A stretch of DNA of 64,000 nt, taken from the NCBI RefSeq assembly GCF_964199755.1, contig NC_133899.1:85864871-85928870 (forward strand). The letters run 5' to 3'. Below are positions 38,001 through 47,600 of this stretch, piece after piece. The notes below the pieces were generated by a model. That model worked only from the letters and a program-made list of their open reading frames with translations, did no database searches and had not been told where the DNA came from. A program made the translations under genes and the position numbers. The stretch is from Larus michahellis. Its lineage: Eukaryota > Chordata > Aves > Charadriiformes > Laridae. Within the stretch, counting starts at the first letter, position 1; every line of letters begins with the position of its first letter.

Positions 38001-41000
38001 ATTTTCAGTCAACATCCTAATGACCTCTTTTGAAGTCTATTAAATTAATGACCCTGTCACATTGGTCTAACCTCTTACATCTTCATTTTGGATTTTTTGT
38101 TGCAAACCATTGTTTTTTGAGCACATGATAGAAGAGATACTTTGGAGCGCTCCTTCTCATCCCTCCAAATCTGGCACCGCGTCTTACTAGATGCAATAAA
38201 AAATTAATTCATTATACCATCATGAAATACAGAACACAGAAATCAGAAAATATATTGTAAGGCAAACTATGCTTAATACCATTCTATTCTATTTTCTTTT
38301 TGCATTTCAATCTTGCTTAATCATAGGTACCTAAAGGACATGTTTGGTTAGAAGGTGATAATCTCAGGAATTCTACAGATTCCAGGTGCTATGGACCTGT
38401 TCCTTATGGATTGATAAGAGGACGCATTTGTTTTAAGGTATATATAGTATCTAAAAATAGTTGCATTAATACATTTTTAATGCCTGGCTGTTGGGTATTA
38501 AAACTCGCCTCCTTAACTCTCTGGCTGAAGCAAACATAAAGGAAAAGCTCGAACACACCAGCCACTTGCTGTAAAAGGATAATTCAACAATGGTGGGGGG
38601 GGGTTTGAGGGAGGACTTGTTTTTTGAGCAGCGTTCTTTGAGCAGTCGTTGCCTCTGAAAACTGAATCAACTATTTTAACAGCAAATCCAAACCTGACAC
38701 AAACACGAACACGCACACGCATGTAGCACGCACACACCCCACAGCACGGATACATTCCCTCCTTCGTTTGATTCCTGCCTCTGCAAAATGGTAGGAAATG
38801 GCAGCTCCGTATTTCACTAGTGCAGTTCCATAGTTCAAAAAAGAAAGGTGGAGGAAAAGGTTATCTTTTTAGGACTTGCATACCTACTTCAGACGCGTAG
38901 ACTGGCTTCGCTGCTTTCTAAACTAAGTCTGAGAAAAAGCCTTGACAGTAAAGTCAAATCTGTGCCACTGTAATTATTTTATTTAGAAAAAAATGCTTTG
39001 AATTAATATTGTATTGTATAAACCTCCATGGTTCCTTCTCCTTCTGCTTCAACAGTTCTACAGCTTTATTTCACACTAAATTACTTTTTCACATTATCTG
39101 CATTATTAATTTACCCATTTACCAAAAAGAAGAAACTAAGACAATTTCTTCTCCATTAAAAGTTTAATCTTAGAAACAAGGGAGTATGTATTATAGACTT
39201 ACGCACCAGCTTTTACAAAGCTAGATTTAAAATGCTGCCATTCGGAACAATAAAAAACGGTTTTGAGAACCGTTCTCCATCTATTGCAGCACACCCACAA
39301 AACCATAATTTAGCACAGCTGTGTTACATGCACAGGGAAGATTAGATCTTTCCAATTTAACAAAGTTTCATATACTTCATTTACAGTTTTTATGAACACA
39401 ACTTAGGACTTTGCAAAAAACCTTGCAGCTATTGGCCATAATCGCTAATTGCTTACTAAACCTCAAATAACGTGTCCCCCCCGGCCCCACCACCGAGTTG
39501 TGTCTGACCTCTCTGCTTTCCGCGTAGCATTTGCTTCCAGTTCTTCCCTAGCGTTTATTGAGTGCTCTCTGTTCCCTCTCTGTATTGTTTGCCTTGCCAT
39601 GTACACCAGAGGAAAAAAACGCTGATTCCAAATAGGGCTGGTTTTATGACCCAAGTTTTAGCTTGGATTATTAACTGCCAAAACACAAATGATGCTAATA
39701 TGCTGACAGGCCTCTTAATAAGAATGTGGTATTAATAAGCCAACTGAAAAAAAATTTTCACCAACTGATGTACTAGTATAGAAAAACTGCTGTTTACTTC
39801 CTTAAGGGGACTGTTAGCAAATAACGTGTATGTTAAGAACCTATGTATGTGGACGGACATAATTATTCACAGTATCTCTCCACAGCAATAAATTTGTGTC
39901 CAGCTTGTACCGCAGTAAGAAAGATGTTTGAGAGGCTTTAACGAAGTGACTGACAGGACTGAACCCTACATTTGGCAAGCAGTAACCTCTGTAAAATGAA
40001 TGGAACTCACACACGGATATTACATATTGAAGTAGTACTTTAGGATTCCAGAATATTGTCTGTTGAAAAAGACAGTATGCAATCACTTGACACTTAATCA
40101 GAATAATGATTTAACTAAATTTTATAGCAGTTGTTTTATGACGGTGCATAGGGTAGTGATTATTAACATTTTAATGAGATTTAAGTATATGGTGCTTAAC
40201 AAAAGCAAAAATGAGTTTATTCTTCAAATGAGTGTTTATACTTTGGGCTGTTTATGGCAATTCACATTGGAATGCAGTGATCTTGCTATTGTATGTTGCT
40301 ATTGAACATTACAGAGAAAGGCAGCAGAATATGGCTCGCCTGCATGGAGGTAGCTAATTAGTAGACCACTGGCCAAGAAGCCTATATATGCTTTTAAATG
40401 TAGCCTAGCAGAGGTTTGGCTTCTCTTTCATGAAAAATCTTTTACTGCCTTGAGAATGGAAGCTTAAAGTGGATTTTGGAGAAGCAGATGTAATGGTGCC
40501 TTTGAATACTAAGTTACAGTTTTAGTAATGGATGCAAAAAAATCTAATTTGGAAGTAATGGATTTCAACAGGAGAGAGCTTGTGCCAAATTTGTCTAGGC
40601 AACCTGTTCTTGGCGAAACATAAACGTTAATTCTCTCTGTAGCTTATCTGTGAAGTTTAGATCTAAGATTCTCAATGTCGGTGCCCCAGTTTTTAACCCA
40701 TACAGAAATAATGATACTTGATTATATTTTCCCCCCTTTTTCCTCCCTACCAGCATATTAACCCCCACTCTGAGACAAGTTCATTCCATAAAAAGGCCGC
40801 TGAAATCAAAGTAGCTGCAAATTCAGTAAAAGCCTGGAAGTCCCACTTGACAGAACTCGTGCTTCATCCTGTCCTAGGCAGGATATCCTGCGCATTCCCT
40901 GGACTTAGGCTCCACGTCAAAAATAGATCTGTAGTCTATCTTCAAAAGAGCTAGTTAGCCCCATTTATCCCCCATCCATCAGATCAAATCTATGTAGGCC

Positions 41001-43309
41001 AAACCAAAGCGGGCAAGGGGAAATAGCTGCTAATTGGACTAGCCAGTTTGAACCAAGTAGTCACAGTCAACTTCTGTCATAACTTTAAAAGACCTGGGAA
41101 TTACTATACAGAGTGGCATGTCTTTGTTTCACGGAGTAGGCTTGTTCCATCTCCTTCCCAACCATGAATATTGTTTCCCACATTCTCTCCTGCATGCAGA
41201 CTAGGTAAAACATCGTTCTCATTCTAACTTTTACCACTAAAATTACCACGATGAATTTGAAACTAAATTGTCAAAACAATATTTAAAACAAATTTGATTA
41301 CTTTCACTGAAAGAAAGTCAAGTTGCAGTAGGTGTGATTTGAGTTGCCTGAAATGAGATTTGTTCTGTAGTGAATGGCCTAAGAAACTTCCTTCTCCGGG
41401 CCTTTACTCAGATCAGCTTAGATTTATAATACGGGATATTCCTATCCCCTTTTCCTCCTGTTTGCCTTCGAGGCCAAACAAAGACTTGACACCCAGCCTG
41501 CAGCCAGCACAGGCCCTCTGGAGAGCCTCGAATGCTGTAGCTTTGCTTCTAACCAAGATCACAGATACCCTTCTGTTGTTGGTTGGTATTGCTGTATGTT
41601 TGTGTGGAATTTAAAATAGCTCGCTGGCCAATATGCCTATTATTTCAGTGTATTTCTGTGTATCAGCAGACGCTCCTCATGCTCTTCCCTAACTGCATAT
41701 GCCAAAAAAGACATGTATTTTCTAAGATACTTGCACAAGAGAGCTTTGAGCTTTCTTCAGATCCACAGAATTTGAGGTCCTGGGAATGACTCATCCTTCT
41801 GTCTTCCCGAGGGCCCAGGCACAATGCAACTGATGGCAACTCAGCAGAGTGCCGCCAGGGGCCTGACAGAGGCAGGTCTAGGCAGCTTCTAGCAGTGCAC
41901 GGTCCCGGTCTAGTAGTAAGCTGATGCTGTGTCTTGCTACATCCATCCTTAACTGCCTCCTCTGCCATCGTCTTTAGCGCTAGGGACAAAGTCATGGGGT
42001 TTCCAGTACTGAACCTTGGCACTGTGCTTGCTCTTTTAAAGTCAGAAAACTAGTTTTCCACTCCACACAGAAAGCAGCAAAAGCTCCTTCTGTGCTGTGG
42101 ATGTTCCACACACTCAGTTAAAGACTAAGTTGCTGTTCCTGGAATGCGACTGCATACCTTCCTTAAGATCAAATCCTAAGGAAAAATGAGCAAGATGAAC
42201 ATCATACTGACAGATGCTTTGGGAACAAGGTAGCGCATCATCTTACTCTGTCTAGGTCGCTTCATCTTGAGCAGAGGCTGTGAGATTTTTATGGGATTAG
42301 AGCCACAAAGGGCATTCCTTCTTCAACATCACCTCATTCCCTTCTTCCTGCTGATCCCCTCGTGCCGTCCTTGAAATAATGTGTTGTGAAGAGACACAGG
42401 CAGTCAAGGGAGACAAAGGACAAAGCGTAAAAGAACATCCTTGATTCCCTACAACTTTTTTTTGCATCCAAGACCAGCCTACATGTAATTAGTGAACATT
42501 CAGAGGAAAGTACTCCTGGGATCTTTTCAGCAGTGTGAGCAGCTATATAGTTAATTTCTGGAGAAAAAGTTTTTTCTTGCTGGTGAGCATCGTTCTCTCA
42601 CACTTGTGCTTGTATTTGGTCGTGATTTGTGCTCCTCCTTTTTCCACATGGTAGCTCCCTTCTCAGAGGAGCCCCTTGGTTGAGAGCAGGCGCTCCACGC
42701 CCTTACACCTATTTGCATGGTATGAGCTTACCTATAAGCCTATGGAAGTTTTTCCAAGATTTGGCATTTGCAGTTCAATTGCCCATCTTGAAAATACAAA
42801 TGTGCACCTCACAGAACTACTTCCACTGGGAGATAATGTTTGTGGTACTCTTTCTTCTCCTAGATGGATCAAAAACATACGCTTCTAAGTTGTTAAGAGG
42901 TTTACAAGCCAGAAAACTTTGAATTTGAAAGATATTTTCTAGGAATGTATTTATTTCTAAGGCTGAAAAAACCCCTGTAATTTGTGAGGCCTTCCATAGC
43001 AAAGCATGCTGTGTATAAATTAGTGTTGTCTCCGGCCACTATGGAATGATGATTCCTCCTGATATGTAGTATTTATTACTCCTGGTAAAACAAACTCACA
43101 GGTGAGAAAAGTTCATATACTCTGACAACCAAAGAGCTAAAAAATTATGCAGTTTATGGAACAATTACAACAGTAACGAATTAAAATTCTGGACTTTGAG
43201 TTGTGATGAAAATCTCTTGTAACTGTACTTTGTTTTACAGATATGGCCTCTGAATGACTTTGGATTTCTACGTGCAAGCCCCAACGGCCATAGATTTCTT
43301 GATGATTAA
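22945..43309 (+). CDS. IMMP1L: IMMP1L, mitochondrial inner membrane protease subunit 1 (complete, 5 coding exons)
   Basis: This is a signal-peptidase-like serine protease (S26 family) of the mitochondrial inner membrane, which removes inter-membrane-space sorting signals as a complex with IMMP2L. The coding exons are 22945-23049, 23847-23935, 24844-24970, 38327-38437 and 43241-43309. They total 501 nt, or 166 residues plus stop, the length I recall for the human protein. All junctions are GT-AG and keep frame. Residues about 12-35 are hydrophobic and fit the membrane anchor. The catalytic pair is intact: Ser40 in SGPSMEP and Lys83 in [10 protein letters not shown]. The C-terminal signature GHVWLEGDN, then DSRCYGP, then GLIRGRI is also present. 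An in-frame TAA 12 bases before the ATG fixes the start. I see no frameshift or missing key residue. Confidence 0.96.
23050..23846 (+). other. IMMP1L intron after coding exon 1
   Basis: The 797-bp intron is AT-rich at both ends. A higher-GC block at about 23395-23690 has a 96-codon open frame on the - strand and, on the + strand, a strong acceptor-like CTCCTCCCCAG ending at 23420. No gene was recognised; see findings. Confidence 0.8.
23847..23935 (+). CDS. IMMP1L: IMMP1L coding exon 2 (catalytic serine)
   Basis: The exon has 89 nt after TTTGCAG. It encodes [20 protein letters not shown], with the catalytic Ser40 in the SxME(P) box, and ends HFYCIR plus two bases before GTATGC. Human has HFYGIQR here as I recall it, so Cys62 and Arg64 are local differences. 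Confidence 0.95.
23936..24843 (+). other. IMMP1L intron after coding exon 2
   Basis: The 908-bp AT-rich intron contains no repeat or exon that I can see. It ends in a T-rich tract before CTCTCAG. Confidence 0.8.
24844..24970 (+). CDS. IMMP1L: IMMP1L coding exon 3 (catalytic lysine)
   Basis: The exon has 127 nt after TTCCTCTCAG. It encodes (K)[15 protein letters not shown], then [12 protein letters not shown] with the general-base Lys83, and ends KSHSY before GTAAGT. The chosen AG is the only one that keeps the GDIV motif in frame. Confidence 0.95.
27390..28709 (+). mobile_element. CR1 LINE, 5'-truncated, with intact partial reverse transcriptase frame
   Basis: This is a non-LTR retrotransposon of the chicken-repeat-1 clade, inserted in the same orientation as IMMP1L. 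From about 27390 an uninterrupted frame runs to the stop at 28601-28603, about 400 codons. It carries the palm motifs [29 protein letters not shown] and FADDTKLGG (the FADD codons are at 27800-27811), and the usual CR1 C-terminus ending in [14 protein letters not shown]. The endonuclease domain and ORF1 are missing, so it cannot be autonomous. The 3' UTR ends in (ATTCTATG)n. The open frame suggests a fairly young copy. The ATG-less or chance upstream extension to 27254 is flanking intron, not CR1. The 5' breakpoint is by eye. Confidence 0.93.
28673..28709 (+). repeat. CR1 3'-terminal (ATTCTATG)n tail
   Basis: Four full ATTCTATG units and a partial one end the CR1 element, as expected for avian CR1 3' termini. 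Confidence 0.95.
35310..35327 (+). repeat. Poly-T run (T18)
   Basis: An uninterrupted run of 18 T in the IMMP1L 13.4 kb intron, followed by AAATTAATGATTA. Confidence 0.9.
36560..36910 (+). repeat. Probable ancient L3/CR1-like LINE fragment
   Basis: TTTCAAAAGGGTTTAGACAT, then GGTCTACAGCTCC, later GGCTGGGAGAAGATGGAGAG and finally TTTGCTACTGTCAGAGACA follow in order the 3' part of old L3-type LINEs of amniotes. There the corresponding segments read roughly as a phrase about GGGATTTAGACAAATT and CCACTGTCAGAGACAGGATA. The segment is GC-richer than its flanks. The match is from memory and decayed, so the family and edges are uncertain. Confidence 0.5.
37869..37890. promoter_or_regulatory. Inverted TAATTGAT repeat, possible paired homeodomain site
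   Basis: TAATTGAT (37869-37876), spacer GTCACA, then ATCAATTA (37883-37890): perfect 8-bp arms. It is embedded in about 300 bp (37800-38100) of complex, non-repetitive sequence upstream of IMMP1L coding exon 4. Function is inference. Confidence 0.4.
38327..38437 (+). CDS. IMMP1L: IMMP1L coding exon 4
   Basis: The exon has 111 nt (37 codons, phase 0 on both sides) after AATCATAG. It encodes [19 protein letters not shown], then [18 protein letters not shown]. This is the conserved substrate-binding and C-terminal box of S26 peptidases. The donor is AAG|GTATAT. The exon comes after a 13.4 kb intron and was located by its motif. Confidence 0.95.
38438..43240 (+). other. IMMP1L last intron (4.8 kb)
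   Basis: This is AT-rich intron with an impure CA/CG-containing tract near 38697-38740 and a G9 run near 38594. I see no CR1 copy and no exon of another gene. Confidence 0.75.
43241..43309 (+). CDS. IMMP1L: IMMP1L last coding exon
   Basis: The exon has 69 nt after TTGTTTTACAG. It encodes [19 protein letters not shown] and then LDD before TAA at 43307-43309. The ending corresponds to the human C-terminus as recalled. Confidence 0.95.
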   Translation: MWPLNDFGFLRASPNGHRFLDD

Positions 43310-43379
43310 AAGATTTAAATGACTGTTGCTAGCTTTCATAATATTTTCTACTAAAATCAATGGAACTATTTTTGTTTAG

Positions 43380-43385
43380 AATAAA
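43380..43385 (+). terminator. IMMP1L: IMMP1L poly(A) signal
   Basis: AATAAA lies 71 bases after the stop codon and is followed by a plausible cleavage region near 43400. It would give a very short 3' UTR. Confidence 0.7.
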
Positions 43386-43522
43386 CACAAGCATTACTTG
43401 ACAAAGATGTCTCTTCTGCGATTACATCTAACTTGAAAGTGGGAATGATATACTGCCATCATCAACAAAAGTGACATGCCTCTTACTCTGTTTCCTCTGG
43501 CTATTCACACTAAGTGCTTGGA

Positions 43523-43528
43523 TTTATT
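43523..43528 (-). terminator. DNAJC24: Candidate DNAJC24 poly(A) signal
   Basis: TTTATT on the + strand is AATAAA on the - strand, about 970 bases beyond the DNAJC24 stop. It is the nearest canonical hexamer I noticed. If used, the two transcripts would end roughly 100 bp apart without overlapping. ATTAAA at 44285-44290 is a nearer, weaker alternative. Confidence 0.45.
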
Positions 43529-44500
43529 AGAAACTTTTTGGGTTTTACTACAAGCCAAGCTTAGCGTTGACTGTTAACAAGGGACGAAAAAGGCACCGTG
43601 CACTCTTACATTGTCACAAATCCAGAGCCACACATAGGCTCTGCCTCCGTTAGCAAGTAGCGTGGCCTGCCAGGATTGGAACTGAAAACAGCAACAGTGG
43701 GGTTCCGGAACTGCGAGTCCCTCCTATGTGTTCTGCAGGGTTTTCCTCAAACTAGCCCCAGTTTGGCCTGGTGGACTGGCCAGTAGGGCCCAGAGCACGG
43801 CTTCCCGGTTAGTTTTCATCTAAGGAATGAAGACTGCATTTGTTTAGATGATGGAGTCAATTCAAAGTGTGCTTCTGCCCCAAGCGGAAAAGTTAACGTA
43901 GCTGCAGTGTTACAGTTACCTGCTAATTAGTACCAAGACAAGCAGCCTGTGAGACCTGCAGGTCTCTGCCACCTCTTTCCAAAGCTCAAGTCCTTGTGAG
44001 GACTTAATGAAGTTAAATATTTAGCACAGAAATAGAAAATGTTCCTGTTTCCCATTAATGCACCTTACTCGTCATTACCTTCAAAGCATTCTCAGTGTAT
44101 GCCTCCTGATTAAATTTTGTCATCTGAGCTGTTAAAAGGATTTAACCTAAGAGGTAGGGCCCAAGGTACAGCTGATATAGACTGAGACTGAAAGAAGCTA
44201 TTCCGTTGTGTGCTGAGAGAAAGATCATTTAGCTCAGGAGGTGTATTCCAGTTGTACAGAACTTGGCGTTCTCTTGTGGAGGTTTTTAATAACGAGCTCT
44301 GTAGCTGCAGAAAGAAAAAAACCAAGCCTCCTGTCTGCAGAGCTATGGCAGCAAATGGGCACATTTCCTTCCTTGAGCCTGACTGAGCTTGTTCTTGTAG
44401 TGCCCCCCTCTTCTTTAACATACATTTCTTTAGCAGATGCTGTCCCCTGTTTGTCCAGTGTTTTTCAGTTTGTAACTCTTAAGGTGCTTGATTGAAGCAA

Positions 44501-44625
44501 TCACTGGAGGATCTCGATGACGAGTGAACATGTGTCACAACAAACCAAAGATAGGTCTTTGGTTTCACTCTTGAAGACGGTGTAATTCCCACCGCATCGA
44601 CATGAAAGAGTGTAACATTGTTCAT
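44501..44625 (-). CDS. DNAJC24: DNAJC24 last coding exon (CSL zinc finger)
   Basis: The exon has 125 nt after TTTTTTGGCAG. It encodes [19 protein letters not shown], then [19 protein letters not shown] and ILQ before TGA at 44503-44501. The CRC and CDTC pairs are the metal ligands of the CSL-type finger. It is not in the long open frames and was found by looking for CxCGG on the reverse strand. Confidence 0.93.
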
Positions 44626-47600
44626 CTGCCAAAAAAGAAAACAAAAAAGCCTTTAGTGCTTGAGAAGAATCAAGAATTTATTTTGGATTTTCTTCACAAA
44701 GCTGCTGCAAAGCTTCGCAAAGAACAGATGACCTCCCGCTGCTGCATTGTAAATATCAGTACCTGCGCTACCATCTGTTGCTCAAAAAATAACTATACTC
44801 TTAAAATGCTTCCATGCCTGTGAGGCATTCTTACGCCAAACAGCCAGGGTCTGTGTAGTCTTTAAAAAAAGCAAATAATAAAAAGGTGCCTCTCAGTGAA
44901 ACACAGATATTAAAAGAAAAAACTGAGGAGTGTTAGTCATACATACGACAGATCAAGGGTAGATCCAAAACAGACTGCTAACCCAGGAAACAAAAACGAT
45001 ACAGAAGAAAGGAAAGTAGATAGGATTTCCCCCCTCTCCAGCTTAAAAAAATTAGTAAAAGCATCAGCCATTCATTCAAAAAGCAAGTAATGGATAAAAG
45101 CTAGAGTAATATAAAGGAGAGAAGTAACACACTGACAGATAAAAAAAAATAATCTATGAAAACATTTGCATTCTACCATCACAGAAAGAGCAAGAAGATG
45201 CATGAGAGATTTGGGAAGAGTCTGGAAATCTAAATACTCAATTACGCTACCGGAAGAGAGCAGGATGAAAGGGGGTACTGCAAACTGGGGTGGGGAGGAG
45301 GAAGAGATGAAGAAGGAATGCAAAATAAGTATGACGGAAAGTTAAGTTCCAATTCAGGTAATCACAGGGAACAGAATAGCTAAATCTGAGGCAAATATGA
45401 AAAAAAGTAGAACTTACAATAAGACAACATAGTGGTATAAGATGCAGAAAAAATAGAAGACGTTTGCAGTGACATTGAAAGGCACCGGGAACAAGCTGCA
45501 GAGCACTCATACCTTCATTCCAGGACATATCCTCAAGATATATTTGTGCGTGTAGTGGCCATTCTTTTGTCAGATTGTCTTCTATAAAAAAAACACAACA
45601 GATGTTCAGCCCCGACAACATACAGGTCCTGATACATTCATAGTTTTATATGCCTAGTAGTCAGTCTGGTCCCTACTAGAGAGTCATACCTAGACCGCAT
45701 CATCACTTAAAATGGCAGTTCTCTAAAATTTTAGTTTCTGTATCTCTGCATAAGCTGGAAAATGTCCGACTGTAGCCAGAAGGAAACGGTGAAGGCGTAT
45801 GACTGAAATTAAGACGCTACTGAAACCAGTACTTCCGCGCCTCCCAAACAAATATGTGAAATTAGGGGCAAACTTTTGTTTTGTTATAAACACCTTTTAA
45901 AAGCCTGTCTGTAACTACACTTCCACAAGCTGAAATTGTGAATTGTCTGCTGACCTGGGCTTTTCACAAAGTCACGGAATGGTTGAGGTCAGAAGGGACC
46001 TCTCAAGATCCCCTAATCAACCCCTCCTGCACAAGCAGGGTCAGCTCCAGCAGGCTGCCCAGGACCACGGCCAGTCAGATTTTAAATGGCTCCACAGATG
46101 GAGACCTCACAATCTCTCTTCGGCAACCCATTCTCCTTCAGGAAGGAGAATCCAAATAAACCGCCCCCCCCAAAAGTAAATGGTAGGGTTGCGTGTGAGA
46201 ACACAAAGATTCCTGCAAAAAGATATTCCTACCAAAAGATAAATGAAAGACGCTTTTAGGGGAAGACCAGTCCAAGCATTCTTTTACCATAAAGAGTCTC
46301 TCGGCACAGAAAGAAGGTGAGTTCTGGCTGCACCCGCGAGAGCTGTTGCCATTTGATCCCTTACGTTCTTCCAACACCGAGTACAGCATGACATGAAAAG
46401 TGTTCAATACAATTGAAATTGTCAAACGCAAACTGTGCAATACGAATATAATTTGGTTTTTGCAATTTATCAGCGCACTCATATTTGATGTATAAAGTTC
46501 ACACTAAGTTCTTTAACATGACAATGTAAGATTTTGTCAACAGAGTTACAAGTGAAGCCATAAAAGGTAACGTAAAAAAAAAAGGAAAAAAAAAAGGACA
46601 TAAACCGCTTACAACTTACTACACAAAACCTTCCAGCTGCTGCCTGACACCTGGAAGCTTCAACCCTTCAGATGCTGTATTTTAAAGAACTAGAAACGCC
46701 TGAAAGCTGATCTTTCGCACATACACTGAAATGCCTTAGACTTGGCAAGACTCAGGAGCTTAGGGGTTATTTAAGGTTTAAATCAGGTTGTTATTGAGAA
46801 AGTTGGTGTTCCTTCTCTTGGTGAGCTTTTAAACAAGTTTTGTAGTTGAATAACGTTGAGCTTTCTAGAGCATACGGTGCTGCCTAAGGCTTTTTATGAG
46901 AAGTGAGTTGGCAGTGAGAGAATTTCTTATTCCAGAACTACTTACTAAGCACTTGCTGGGAAGTCAGAGACCCAGACTATTTTATGTTATCTTAATTCCC
47001 AAGAGATTGCCCTACCTAATCACTAGAACGTGAGGTATTCTAAATGGTTCCCCGCTTTTTCTATGTAACTGCTCTTTGCTCTGGACCAAGAAGTGGAAAC
47101 AAGGGACTTCCAGCTACCTCCTCCCATAATTCCCCAGAAAAACTGCCTGTCTCCAACCTTCATCTGACCAGATAATGGAGTAGTTCCTTCTTTATCGCCA
47201 AACATCATCCTCTGATTGCAACCAGCTTACTCTTCAAAAGTTGGTACCAGAATTTGCCTTTTTTAACTGTTTCCCTTTCATAGCTCTAGCAGTTTTAAAA
47301 GTACACTATCGGAGATAGAAGTATTAATGTCTTGTACCAGTAGTGAAATGAACCCCTTGCATTTTAACTGTCCTTATGTATAATTGGGGAAAAAAAGAGA
47401 AGAGTTAATACTTAGATTTTGCGTTTTTAAATTGGACATTTAAGGCCAAGTTTTAAAAAAAAAAAAAACAAACAAACACGAAACAACAAAATATTAAGCC
47501 CCAGTATTTATTTTGCAACTAAATGACTATTCTAATTTTAACAGAAATGTACATTATAGATACTTGAGAATGAGCCTCATCTAAATTAGTTTTAAGGAAG

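Larger units (their letters stand above)
24971..38326 (+). other. IMMP1L intron after coding exon 3 (13.4 kb)
   Basis: This intron contains the CR1 element with an open reverse transcriptase frame (27390-28709), a T18 run (35310-35327), a probable old L3-like LINE fragment (about 36560-36910), and an inverted repeat with TAATTGAT arms (37869-37890). The rest is AT-rich unique sequence without recognised features. Confidence 0.8.
43310..44500. other. Tail-to-tail interval, 3' UTRs of IMMP1L and DNAJC24
   Basis: There are 1.19 kb between the two stop codons. It holds the IMMP1L AATAAA at 43380 and, on the - strand, AATAAA (43523-43528) and ATTAAA (44285-44290) as candidate DNAJC24 signals. No repeat was recognised. 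Confidence 0.75.

Noticed and set aside
45247..45621. 124-codon frame as a single gene
   Set aside because: Only the 69-nt part at 45513-45581 is real (a DNAJC24 exon bounded by splice sites). The rest is intron read-through.
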